From Clostridiales bacterium (lineage in GTDB: Bacteria; Bacillota; Clostridia; Oscillospirales; Oscillospiraceae), in contig SFEX01000005.1 in the NCBI GenBank assembly GCA_004557075.1, positions 1 to 64,000 on the forward strand: a DNA stretch of 64,000 nucleotides. The letters run 5' to 3'. Below are positions 26,008 through 34,388 of this stretch, in pieces. Positions within the stretch are counted from its first letter, which is position 1. Each line of letters begins with the position of its first letter. The notes under the pieces were generated by a model, which was not told the origin of the DNA, searched no databases, and worked only from the letters and a program-made list of their open reading frames with translations. The translations under genes were made by a program, and so were the position numbers.

Positions 26008-26881
26008 ATACGGGTATCTTATAGGCGAGGGCTTCCGCAATATATTTACGCATGGCTTTATGTCCTTTGCCTCTGTTACGATAATAATCGCCTGCCTCAT
26101 AGTCATGGGCAGCTTCACGCTTTTGGATATCAACGTCAATCAGATCGTTGACGACATCGGCGACCAGAATCAGATCCTTGCGTATGTTGACGAGAGCATG
26201 AGCGCTCAGGAGGCGTCCGCTACCATTCAGACTAAGCTTGAAGCTCTTGATAATGTTGCGAGCGTTGATTTTGTCAGCCGGAGCGAGGCAAGAAATGACT
26301 TCATGGAAAAATACGATGACAGCCTCATGGAGGGCATCGACGATGAGGTCTTCCGCCATCGCTTTGTCGTCCAGCTTGTCGATTTGAGCCTCATGGATGA
26401 GACAAGAGGCGAGATCGAACTCGTTGACGGAATTGAAAAGGTCAACGCGCCCACCGATTTTGTGGATAAGTTTATCTCTGTTCGCAATGTAATAAGCATC
26501 GTTTCCCTTGCGCTTATTGTGATCCTCGGCTTTGTGTCGCTGTTTATAATGAGCAATACGATAAAGCTTGCCACCTACGGTAGACGCGAGGAGATCGCCA
26601 TCATGAAGATGGTCGGCGCGTCAAACAGCTTTATCCGCTGTCCGTTCATCGTTGAGGGCCTCGCCCTCGGCCTCATCGGCGGAGGCCTGGCGTTTCTGGC
26701 GCAGTGGGGACTGTATGCCGCGCTTGAAAGCAAGGTGGCTCAGACCTTGGCTATCTCTTTTATTGAGATCGTGCCGTTTACCAATGTATGGCCCTTCGTG
26801 CTTGGCACCTTCCTCGCGGTTGGTGTACTTGTCGGTGCGGTCGGCGGCGTTATAGCCATAAGAAATTACCTCAAGGTGTGA
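25994..26881 (+). CDS. ftsX: Cell-division protein FtsX
   Basis: A 295-aa permease-like partner of FtsE. It has one N-terminal membrane helix, an extracytoplasmic loop domain (about residues 50-160) and three C-terminal helices, the usual FtsX layout. The conserved YGRREEIAIMKMVGASNSFI segment precedes the last helices. The ATG at 25994 gives MKLSKYGYLIGEGFRN; a reading nine codons longer lies inside ftsE and is less likely. Confidence 0.95.
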   Translation: MKLSKYGYLIGEGFRNIFTHGFMSFASVTIIIACLIVMGSFTLLDINVNQIVDDIGDQNQILAYVDESMSAQEASATIQTKLEALDNVASVDFVSRSEARNDFMEKYDDSLMEGIDDEVFRHRFVVQLVDLSLMDETRGEIELVDGIEKVNAPTDFVDKFISVRNVISIVSLALIVILGFVSLFIMSNTIKLATYGRREEIAIMKMVGASNSFIRCPFIVEGLALGLIGGGLAFLAQWGLYAALESKVAQTLAISFIEIVPFTNVWPFVLGTFLAVGVLVGAVGGVIAIRNYLKV

Positions 26882-26891
26882 GGAGAGTATA

Positions 26892-26987
26892 ATGAACAGA
26901 AAACTTATTGGATCGATACTTGCAATAATTCTTGTGTTGTCTATGGTACTCAGCCTTGTACTGACGGTGATACCTGTCGGGGCATAA
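26892..26987 (+). CDS. 31-aa signal-peptide-like ORF between ftsX and ctpA
   Basis: MNRKLIGSILAIILVLSMVL followed by a short tail ending PVGA and a stop, 10 bases after ftsX, with GGAG before the ATG. It looks exactly like a secretion signal with nothing behind it. In related genomes a coiled-coil murein hydrolase activator (EnvC/M23 type) commonly stands between ftsX and the S41 protease. This may be the remains of that gene. Alternatively it is a genuine small membrane peptide. Confidence 0.45.
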   Translation: MNRKLIGSILAIILVLSMVLSLVLTVIPVGA

Positions 26988-27041
26988 TTCCTTTGACGGA
27001 GAAAAGCCGTCGGGGTTTTAACTGAAACGGCGAAAAATAGC

Positions 27042-27074
27042 TTGACTGGCAATCTTTAGCTGATTGCCAGTCAA
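27042..27074 (+). promoter_or_regulatory. Hairpin in the ctpA 5' region
   Basis: TTGACTGGCAATC pairs perfectly with GATTGCCAGTCAA over a 7-base loop, 38 bases before the ctpA start. There is no T run, so it is more likely an RNA stability or regulatory structure, or an operator, than a terminator. Confidence 0.5.
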
Positions 27075-27111
27075 ACGTGCTGTTTTGCCCATCCTGAAAG
27101 GAGAAAATACC

Positions 27112-28278
27112 TTGAAGAAGCAGAAGAATTCATTTTTCAACAAAAAATTCAAGCTGATCCAGCTTATAATAGTGTGCCTCGTGGTAGCAGCGCTCAGCGC
27201 CGGACTGACATATGTGCTCACTACTGGCGGCATCGGCTCAAAGCAGTATTTTGATGACGCCAAATCATATGTCGAGATTGAGAAGATCATAAACGAAAAC
27301 TATATAGGCGACGTTGATGAGGACACGCTCTTTAACGCGGCGGCGTCCGCGATGGTCAGAAGCATAGATGACAAGTGGAGCTATTATATGAGCCCGGAGG
27401 AATATGCTTCGTATAAACTGACCTCTTCAAACGAGTATGCCGGCATCGGCATCAGCGTCAAGCAGAACGATGACGGCAATTTTGAAATACTTTCGGTCGA
27501 CTCCGGAACACCTGCGGAAACGGCGGGACTTACGTCCGGGCAGCTTATAGTTTCGGTTGACGGTCAGGCCGTGGCGGATATGACGCTCAGCGAGGTGCAG
27601 GAGCTTATCCGCTCAAAGCTGAATAAGGATTTCCCCATGGTTGTGTCCGATAGCAAGGGCAACGAAGTGAGCGTCACGGTGGCGTGTGAGATCATCTATA
27701 AGGATCCTATATCATCAAGAATGCTCGATGGGAATATCGGATATATAAAGATCGATAACTTTGAGGCCGGAAGCAGCGAGGGCGCCATCAGCGCTATCGA
27801 AAAGCTTGTCGCGGAGGGCGCAACGTCGTTTATATTCGATGTGCGCAACAATCCCGGCGGACTGCTCAGCGAGCTTGTGTCGCTGCTTGACTATCTGCTT
27901 CCCGATGGCGACCTGTTTGTCAGCGTTGATAAGCAGGGCAACGAGACGGTCAAGACCTCGGACAAGATTTGCCTTAGCAGCAAGATGGCAGTGCTCGTCA
28001 ACGCCAATACCTACAGCGCGGCTGAGTTCTTTGCTGCGGCGCTCCAGGAGTACGACTGGGCGACTATCGTAGGCGAGCATACCACCGGAAAGGCAAGGAG
28101 CCAGATAACCATTGAGCTGTCAAACGGCGGCGCGGTGCACATTTCCACCCACAAGTATCTTACTCCGAACAGAGTCGATCTGGCCGAGAACGGCGGCATA
28201 AAGCCGGATATCGAGGCAGTCAATACAAATGAGGACCCGCAGGTTCAGCTTAACGCGGCAATAAAGGCGCTGAAATAG
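27112..28278 (+). CDS. ctpA: C-terminal processing peptidase (S41, PDZ)
   Basis: A 388-aa secreted or membrane-anchored serine protease. The N-terminus has a membrane helix (LIQLIIVCLVVAALSAGLTY), then a PDZ domain (YAGIGISVKQNDDGNFEILS). The S41 catalytic core follows with the Ser in NANTYSAAEFF and the Lys in GEHTTGKARSQ. The start is TTG at 27112 with AAAGGAG before it. S41 proteases next to ftsEX process or regulate envelope hydrolases. Its stop is two bases from the second 271-bp element. Confidence 0.93.
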   Translation: MKKQKNSFFNKKFKLIQLIIVCLVVAALSAGLTYVLTTGGIGSKQYFDDAKSYVEIEKIINENYIGDVDEDTLFNAAASAMVRSIDDKWSYYMSPEEYASYKLTSSNEYAGIGISVKQNDDGNFEILSVDSGTPAETAGLTSGQLIVSVDGQAVADMTLSEVQELIRSKLNKDFPMVVSDSKGNEVSVTVACEIIYKDPISSRMLDGNIGYIKIDNFEAGSSEGAISAIEKLVAEGATSFIFDVRNNPGGLLSELVSLLDYLLPDGDLFVSVDKQGNETVKTSDKICLSSKMAVLVNANTYSAAEFFAAALQEYDWATIVGEHTTGKARSQITIELSNGGAVHISTHKYLTPNRVDLAENGGIKPDIEAVNTNEDPQVQLNAAIKALK

Positions 28279-28280
28279 TT

Positions 28281-28551
28281 AAGCATAAGGCGAGCATAGG
28301 AATCCGTTTTTAAGCGGATATTGTCGGCACAGGCTGCGTTTCGCTCAATCACAAGGCGACAGCCTTCCTCAATCGCGAAGCCTTGCCTGAACCAACACTC
28401 TCTCGCTTAAAAATCTTCGACCTCTGCAAATGAGTTTTTGTTCTTTATCGAGGCAGAGGACGCAGGAATACTGGCGTATTTCAAGGACGATAACGCAGAG
28501 AAAGGACAAAAAGACTTTGCAGAGGCGGGTTCATATGCTCGCCTTATGCTT
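28281..28551 (+). repeat. 271-bp inverted-repeat element, copy 2
   Basis: Same length and orientation as the copy at 25006-25276. The ends match as inverted repeats beginning AAGCATAAGGCGAGCATA. It starts two bases after the ctpA stop codon and ends 44 bases before greA. The outermost TTAA/TTAA context suggests a TA-type target, but no clear target-site duplication can be assigned. Confidence 0.85.
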
Positions 28552-28595
28552 AAGCGGCATTCAAATATATGATTTAAAATAAAGGAGAGCTAATT

Positions 28596-29084
28596 ATGGC
28601 TACCGAAAGCAAATTTAAAATGAGTCAGGAGCGCTATGACGCTCTGAAAGCAGAACTCCAGTACCTTGAGACCGACAAGGCAAAGGAAGTGTCCGAGCAA
28701 ATCAAGGAAGCCCGGAGCTTCGGCGACCTTTCTGAGAATAGCGAATATGATGAGGCGAAAACCGAACAAGGCAAGCTGTATTCCAAAATAGCAGAGATCC
28801 AGAATCTCATTGACAACGCTGAGATCGTTGAGAGAATGGACTCTGATGTCGGCAAGGGTGGGGTTACTCTCGGCAGCGTCGTCAAGGTGCGCGATCTTGA
28901 CGAGGGATACGAGGAAGAGTATACCATCGTCGGTTCTCAGGAGGCAAATCCCATGGAGTACCGTGTATCCGACGATTCCCCGTTCGGCAGAGGTCTCTAC
29001 GGCCATGTCGCGGGCGATAAGATAGATGTTGAAGCTCCGGCAGGAACGCTTCACTTTGAGATAATTTCCGTAGAAAATGGTTGA
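28596..29084 (+). CDS. greA: Transcription elongation factor GreA
   Basis: A 162-aa factor that rescues backtracked RNA polymerase. The N-terminal coiled coil carries the family motif (EQIKEARSFGDLSENSEYDE) with the acidic tip. The C-terminal FKBP-like domain has VKVRDLDEGYEEEYTIVG and SPFGRGLYGHVAGD. AAAGGAG lies before the ATG. lysS starts 13 bases downstream; greA-lysS is a common Firmicute pair. Confidence 0.96.
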   Translation: MATESKFKMSQERYDALKAELQYLETDKAKEVSEQIKEARSFGDLSENSEYDEAKTEQGKLYSKIAEIQNLIDNAEIVERMDSDVGKGGVTLGSVVKVRDLDEGYEEEYTIVGSQEANPMEYRVSDDSPFGRGLYGHVAGDKIDVEAPAGTLHFEIISVENG

Positions 29085-29097
29085 GTGAGGATAGGAT

Positions 29098-30606
29098 ATG
29101 AGCAACAATAATACAAATGAGACGGTGCAGGAGCAGGATCTTGGCGAGCTCCTCCAGATCCGCCGCGATAAGCTCAAGAGCTTACAGGACGAGGGCAGGG
29201 ACCCCTTCCGGCAGACGAGATTTGTAAGAAGCGCATACTCGGCGGAAATTAAGGCTGATTATGATGCCTTAGCGGAAAAGACCGTTCAGGTCGCGGGCCG
29301 AATCATGTCCAAGCGCGGCATGGGCAAGGCCATTTTCTGCCACATAAAGGACGACCGCGGCCAGATACAGCTCTATATCCGCAAGGACGCGGTTACCGAG
29401 CAGGAGTTTGCGGATTTCCGCAAGTACGATATCGGTGATATAATCGGTGTGTCCGGCTATGTGTTTAAGACAAAAACCGAGGAGATATCCGTCCATGTCG
29501 AGGCGGTCACGCTGCTCTCAAAGAGCCTCAGACCACTGCCCGAAAAGTTCCATGGCATGACCAATACAGAGCTCAAGTACCGTCAGCGCTATGTTGACCT
29601 TATCATGAGCGATGAGAGCCGCCGCAACTTTGAGATACGCTCGAAGTTTATAAGCTATGTGCGCTCCTTCCTTGAAGGACGTGGCTTTATGGAGGTGGAG
29701 ACGCCGGTTCTGAACACCATCTCCGGCGGCGCGACTGCAAGACCGTTTATCACGCACCACAATACGCTGGACATTGATATGTACCTGAGAATAGCCACCG
29801 AGCTTAACCTCAAGCGCCTGATCGTCGGCGGAATTGAGCGCGTGTATGAGATAGGCCGTATCTTCCGCAACGAGGGAATGGACACGAAGCACAACCCCGA
29901 GTTTACGACCGTTGAGCTGTATCAGGCGTATGCAGACTTTAATGACATTATGGATCTGTTCGAGGAGCTGCTGTCTGGCGCGGCAATGAGCATTCTCGGC
30001 ACTTATAAGTGCCGCTGGCAGGAGCAGGATATTGACCTTACGCCCGGATGGGAGCGCCTTACGATGGCTGAGGCCGTCAAGAAGTACGTTGGCGTTGACT
30101 TCATGGCGATAGACGGCGATGAAGCCGCCGTTGCCGCTGCAAAGGCAGCGGGCGTTGACATGGATAAGGTCGAGGCGACATGGGGTCACGCGCTGTACGA
30201 GACCTTCGACCAGCTCGTTGAGGAAAAGCTCATCCAGCCGACCTTCATCACCATGCACCCTGTCGATGTATCGCCTCTTGCAAAGCGCTCACCCAAGGAC
30301 CCCAGACTCACTGAGCGTTTCGAGCTGTTCATCTGCCACAGCGAGATGGGCAACGCTTTCTCCGAGCTGAACGATCCTATCGACCAGCGCCAGCGCTTCC
30401 TCAAGCAGGTTGAAATGCGCGCAAACGGCGACGACGAGGCGGGAATGATGGACGATGACTTCATCAATGCGCTTGAGTACGGCATGCCTCCCACAGGCGG
30501 ACTCGGCATCGGCATTGACCGCTGCGTGATGCTCCTGACCGGCGCAAGCTCCATCCGCGACGTTATCCTGTTCCCGACAATGAAGTCCTTACCGAACGAC
30601 AAGTAG
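29098..30606 (+). CDS. lysS: Lysine--tRNA ligase, class II
   Basis: A 502-aa class II synthetase. The N-terminal OB-fold ([20 protein letters not shown]) binds the anticodon. Motif 2 is in the [17 protein letters not shown] region and motif 3 in [16 protein letters not shown]. Length and motifs match bacterial LysS. Co-transcribed with greA. Confidence 0.97.
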   Translation: MSNNNTNETVQEQDLGELLQIRRDKLKSLQDEGRDPFRQTRFVRSAYSAEIKADYDALAEKTVQVAGRIMSKRGMGKAIFCHIKDDRGQIQLYIRKDAVTEQEFADFRKYDIGDIIGVSGYVFKTKTEEISVHVEAVTLLSKSLRPLPEKFHGMTNTELKYRQRYVDLIMSDESRRNFEIRSKFISYVRSFLEGRGFMEVETPVLNTISGGATARPFITHHNTLDIDMYLRIATELNLKRLIVGGIERVYEIGRIFRNEGMDTKHNPEFTTVELYQAYADFNDIMDLFEELLSGAAMSILGTYKCRWQEQDIDLTPGWERLTMAEAVKKYVGVDFMAIDGDEAAVAAAKAAGVDMDKVEATWGHALYETFDQLVEEKLIQPTFITMHPVDVSPLAKRSPKDPRLTERFELFICHSEMGNAFSELNDPIDQRQRFLKQVEMRANGDDEAGMMDDDFINALEYGMPPTGGLGIGIDRCVMLLTGASSIRDVILFPTMKSLPNDK

Positions 30607-30735
30607 GAAAAACCCAGTAGTTATGCGGGTTTGCGAGGTTTGGCGAAGCCGAAAACCTTACACCTTACACCAAACTTACACCAATCGGTGCAGGAAAATG
30701 TGCAGAGGCGAAAAAATCGCATAATTAACAGAATG

Positions 30736-30766
30736 AATGGGCAGTCCCATAGCGGGGTTGCCCATT
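30736..30766. repeat. Hairpin, left copy (possible element end)
   Basis: AATGGGCAGTCCC faces GGGGTTGCCCATT around a 5-base loop. The right arm plus flank, TTGCCCATTTTCAAA, recurs exactly at 38570-38584. The region just after lysS also carries TTACACCAAACTTACACC, of a type seen at integration junctions. Confidence 0.55.
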
Positions 30767-30808
30767 TTCAAACAGATGGTAAATCAATGAGAGTTTGGAG
30801 GAATGACG

Positions 30809-31225
30809 ATGGAATACAGATGTAAAGTAACTGTACTGGATAAAAAATTGTTTCCTGAGCTTCAGGAACAGTATTGTGCCGTTCCAGACAGCGGCAAATG
30901 TCCTTGCTATAATGTGGGTGACGAGTTTATTTTCTATCGTAATGATGAAAGAGATGATTATTGGCATTGCGGTGAGGGAACATTAGTCAAATCAGGAACG
31001 CCGGACGAAGGCTGTTTGCAGTCCCCCGGGACAGCGCACTGCGGTAGTAAAGGCGTTCCGTTTTGTTCAGAGGCGTGGGACGCTATCAGCAGATACATAT
31101 ATACGGCGCTTCAAGGTGGAAGCATTATGCACGGCTGGACAAAAGATGACCGGGTGATGATTGCTTGTTGTAACGATGGTACAAGACCTGTTATTTTCAA
31201 AATCGAGAGATTGGATTGCGAATAA
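30809..31225 (+). CDS. TIGR04076-like Cys-rich protein
   Basis: A 138-aa soluble protein with GGAGG seven bases before the ATG. The layout (short N-terminal KVTVLDK, CPCYNVGDEF, a WDAISRYIYTALQGG segment and a DRVMIACCNDGTRPVIFKIER end) matches the small TIGR04076 family of unknown role, in which the cysteines may bind metal. It stands alone at the left end of the integrated element. Confidence 0.7.
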   Translation: MEYRCKVTVLDKKLFPELQEQYCAVPDSGKCPCYNVGDEFIFYRNDERDDYWHCGEGTLVKSGTPDEGCLQSPGTAHCGSKGVPFCSEAWDAISRYIYTALQGGSIMHGWTKDDRVMIACCNDGTRPVIFKIERLDCE

Positions 31226-31374
31226 GACACCAAGTGATATTTGATTGGATTGCTATATTGCCCTTTGAGAGTGCAAATTTTCTCTCAAAGGGCTTTTTCT
31301 TTTGCCCATTCGCAAACTATGAAAAATCTTTTCTTCCAATATAATGTAATCACAGAGGAAGGAGAGGTTTTGAT

Positions 31375-32796
31375 ATGAGTAACAGTTTATCAATAGTCCA
31401 CCCTGAGCTTGTTTCGGAATGGTCGAAGAAGAACCTGCCTTTAACGCCGGACAAGATTACATACGGTTCAAATAAGCTGATATGGTGGAAAGGCGCTTGT
31501 GGTCATGAATGGCAGGCAAGCGTTAAGGCTCGATCCAGCGGCGAGAAATGCCCCATCTGTTCGGGTGCAAGAGTCGTGGAGGGTATCAATGACTTGGCAA
31601 CGGTAAAACCGAAGCTTGTGGCAGAGTGGTCGGGAAAAAACAAGGATTTAAAGCCCACAATGGTAACGGTCGGCTCTCATAAGAAAGTGATTTGGAAAGG
31701 AAAATGCGGTCACGAGTGGATAGCTACTGTTAAAAGCAGAGCGATAAGCGGCACAGGCTGTCCGTATTGCTCTCACAATGCAATCTTAGAAGGCTTCAAT
31801 GACCTTGCTTCACAAATGCCGGAGATAGCGGCGGAATGGTCGGAAAAGAACACTCCCTTGCTGCCTAATCAGGTTACAGCGTTTGCCAACCGTAAGGTGT
31901 GGTGGAAATGTAAGAAGTGCGGCAATGAGTGGCATACGCTGATTTCCACTCGCTCCGGCGGCAGTAAATGTCCCTATTGCAGCGGACAAATTCTGTTGAA
32001 AGGTTTTAATGATTTTGCCACTACCCACCCGCAGCTTGCAGAGGAATGGTCGGTGCGTAATCTTCCGCTTACGCCGGATATGGTAAATGCAAAATCCCGC
32101 AGAAATGTGTGGTGGAAATGCAGAGAGTGCGGGTATGAGTGGAAATCGGTGATTAATGCAAGAGTGAAGGGAACGGTATGTCCGGTATGTGCCGACCGTG
32201 CGGTGTTAGCCGAATACAATGACTTGGCAACGACGGATTCGGAGCTTCTTTCTGAATGGGACTATGAGAAGAATAAGAACATATCCCCTGAAAAGATTTC
32301 AAGGAATTCAATGCAGAGTGTATGGTGGAAATGCCCTCTCGGTCATTCTTGGAAAGCGCAAATATCAGAAAGAACGATTGAGGGAAAAGGCTGTGCGGTG
32401 TGCGAGAGAGAATACCTGACTGCCTTTCCAAAACTGGCGGTTATGTTCTATGCCGGAATGAAAAAACTGAGCGTTCAGACGGATTATGATGAGGTTATCG
32501 GCATACCGCTGGAAATATACATACCTGAAGAAAAGATTGCTATTGAAACCTGCAACGGAACAGAAAAGATAGAAAGCCTAAAAGAACATCTTTGTAAAAA
32601 GCGAAATATCAGGCTCCTGAAAGTACCTTATAAAGTTGGTAATGATGAAACCGAATTTGCAGGCAAAATAAAAAAGGCGTTCCGCAGCATACATATTTTC
32701 ATAACCTCTGATGAAACAAAAGACGCAGAGTTTATCCGAAAGAGATTTTTTGAATGGCGAAGAAAACAAAATCAAAACAGGAGGTTGTCAGAATGA
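31375..32796 (+). CDS. Repeat zinc-ribbon protein with a possible nuclease-like tail
   Basis: A 473-aa protein made of five tandem units of about 65 aa. Each has a HPELVSEWS-type start, a WWKC or WKGKCGHEW pair of cysteines and a CPYCSG pair, i.e. treble-clef zinc ribbons (DUF4379-like). The C-terminal 110 aa contain PLEIYIPEEKIAIETCNG and a downstream IRLLKVPYK strand. That resembles the Vsr-like/PD-(D/E)XK layout that follows such ribbons in other proteins, though the second catalytic acid is not obvious. DNA binding is likely; cleavage is inference. The gene is coupled to the next small gene by an ATGA overlap. Confidence 0.8.
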   Translation: MSNSLSIVHPELVSEWSKKNLPLTPDKITYGSNKLIWWKGACGHEWQASVKARSSGEKCPICSGARVVEGINDLATVKPKLVAEWSGKNKDLKPTMVTVGSHKKVIWKGKCGHEWIATVKSRAISGTGCPYCSHNAILEGFNDLASQMPEIAAEWSEKNTPLLPNQVTAFANRKVWWKCKKCGNEWHTLISTRSGGSKCPYCSGQILLKGFNDFATTHPQLAEEWSVRNLPLTPDMVNAKSRRNVWWKCRECGYEWKSVINARVKGTVCPVCADRAVLAEYNDLATTDSELLSEWDYEKNKNISPEKISRNSMQSVWWKCPLGHSWKAQISERTIEGKGCAVCEREYLTAFPKLAVMFYAGMKKLSVQTDYDEVIGIPLEIYIPEEKIAIETCNGTEKIESLKEHLCKKRNIRLLKVPYKVGNDETEFAGKIKKAFRSIHIFITSDETKDAEFIRKRFFEWRRKQNQNRRLSE

Positions 32797-32972
32797 GAGA
32801 TATTACATATCATCTTTATCTTGATGAAACGGAATACAGCAGAGTTATCGAGTCGCTTATCAGCCTGAAGAACAGCCTGATCCGGCAAGGCAGATACACC
32901 GACGCAGTAGATGATGTCCTTTGTAAGTTCGTGAAAGCAAGAAAGAAAAAAATCAAAATTGAATACAGATAA
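32793..32972 (+). CDS. 59-aa conserved mobile-element protein
   Basis: MRDITYHLYLDETEYSRVIE starts a 59-aa protein whose ATG overlaps the stop of the zinc-ribbon gene. GGAGG lies eight bases upstream. The basic C-terminus (KARKKKIKIEYR) and short length fit a small DNA- or RNA-binding protein. Very similar short proteins are, to my knowledge, frequent in clostridial integrative elements. Function unknown. Confidence 0.75.
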   Translation: MRDITYHLYLDETEYSRVIESLISLKNSLIRQGRYTDAVDDVLCKFVKARKKKIKIEYR

Positions 32973-32979
32973 AATAAAG

Positions 32980-33014
32980 ACCTCTTACCACGATGAATGG
33001 TAGGAGGTCTTGTG
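32980..33014 (+). terminator. Terminator-like hairpin
   Basis: GACCTCTTACCA pairs with TGGTAGGAGGTC around a 7-base loop. The T tail is weak (TTGTGTG). It ends the zinc-ribbon transcript. Confidence 0.6.
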
Positions 33015-33043
33015 TGTAGTTATTGAGGTTGATAAACAGGAAT

Positions 33044-33786
33044 TTATACTTTCACGTGTGGATTCACGTATTGCCCATGTTTCTTTGTTGCCTTTCCGTT
33101 CCCATACTGGATTGCAAACTTTGGGCAACGATGCAAGCATCCAAGGCACATCACACATTTATCTTTTACCCAGACCGGCGTTTTGTTTTTCATCTCAATT
33201 GCCTGCACCGGGCACTTTCTTGCACAGAGTCCGCAGCCGATACAAGCGTTCTCAACATGCAGATTCTTTGTTCTTCGATTCAGTTCATAAATTGGATAGG
33301 CAACAAGAGATACGAATGCCTTCGGCTTTCGATTCGCCATAAACTGTCCACAGTCTCTATTCTCCAGATGACAAATGACTGATTTGATATCGTCCTCCGT
33401 AGTATTACTAAACTTTGCAACTTTTTCTGGTGTTGACAAGTCTAACACAGGAGTCCATGTATCCGGCATCCTCACAGAATAGAATGCTTGAATTTTCGAC
33501 CGAGGTACTTCTCTGCATACTCGGAACTCGCACCCGGAGATGTTCCATATGTTGCCACATAATATAAATAGTCTGCTTTCAGCTCAGCTTTTTGCAGAAA
33601 TTCTCTGGTAATGGACGGAAGCGCCCAATTATATGTCGGGCTGATTATTCCGATGCAGCTATCATGAAAAGTATAGTTTTCTTGTCTTATACAATCAACG
33701 ATTGAAGCCATCTCTTCTCCGGTCGATTGAGCAATTTTTACGGCAACATATTTGCAGTTGCCGGTAGCACTGAAATATAGAACCAT
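33044..33786 (-). pseudogene. EFR1-type ferredoxin (flavodoxin-ferredoxin fusion), frameshifted
   Basis: Two minus-strand frames form one protein. The first, starting MVLYFSATGNCKYVAVKIAQ with GGAGGGG upstream, is a flavodoxin-like domain. The second holds two [4Fe-4S] motifs, CIGCGLCARKCP and CVMCLGCLHRCP. One extra A in the tract complementary to 33493-33496 would join them as YLGRKIQAFYSVRMPDTW, which reads like the family. So a one-base deletion separates the domains. EFR1-type proteins are thought to transfer electrons. Confidence 0.8.
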
Positions 33787-34388
33787 AGTCCCCTCCACAA
33801 ATTCCGGTTTGTTTTTCTCCATTGTACTTCATAAATATGAAAAAATCAATCAACAGCCTGTTCCTTAACTGGAGCAGGCTTTTTTGCGTTATAGGGACAA
33901 TTTTCAAGGTCGAAAAATTTTTTTGAAATTTTTTTCTGAAAATAGGGTGTCATTTGGACTTCCAATTCCAAATAAGTGAGAGGGTTATTTCCCCATGCGG
34001 AAGTGTATCCCCTCACGGACTTTGAAAATTGAATACACACTCACTAAGACTTTATTTCTGATGATGAGCCGCAGTATCGGGTACGCCAAGACTTTTGATG
34101 AACGAGCGAGAACTCCCGGCACAAATATCGGGTTGCCACCGATATGGCGAGGACAGTCAGAATGATAATGATACTTCTCTACGGAGCTGGCGGAGAAACC
34201 GGCAGAGGTGAAATTCCTATGATACAGATTAGCAGTCTGTTCCTTAGTGACTTCCCATAGCAAGGGGTGTTGAGAACAAATATTGCTATAATGAATATTT
34301 CAGCCGGGAAGGCGGTGCGTTTTCTCGGCTGTCTACATAGCCGCTTTTGGCAGGCGGCTATAAATCTAACGGAAGGAGGAACGCAGCA
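33787..34388 (+). other. Gene-free, hairpin-rich leader region before parA
   Basis: About 600 bases with no convincing protein gene. A terminator-like hairpin lies at the left (33855-33885). Between about 34050 and 34270 the base composition rises and local stems appear (ATATCGG/CCGATAT at 34125-34145). Directly before parA, TAGCCGC pairs with GCGGCTA at 34338-34360. It may be a conserved noncoding RNA, a replication or partition site, or an unrecognised regulatory leader. Confidence 0.45.
33855..33885 (+). terminator. Terminator-like hairpin
   Basis: AGCCTGTTCC faces GGAGCAGGCT with a 6-base loop and a TTTTT tail on the plus strand. No plus-strand gene immediately precedes it. Confidence 0.45.

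Noticed and set aside
31375..32440. Long DNA repeats in the zinc-ribbon gene as a separate repeat feature
   Set aside because: The units diverge strongly in DNA; the repeat is of protein domains.
34195..34230. Similarity of GCAGAGGTGAAATTC to a small-subunit rRNA phrase
   Set aside because: Only about a dozen bases match and no other rRNA landmarks surround it.
33985..34263. Minus-strand 92-codon ORF inside the parA leader
   Set aside because: No RBS and no recognisable domain. I treat it as noncoding, though similar hypothetical ORFs may be annotated in other elements because the DNA is conserved.
34050..34270. Group II intron fragment
   Set aside because: No domain V signature, no reverse transcriptase and no GUGYG boundary were found.
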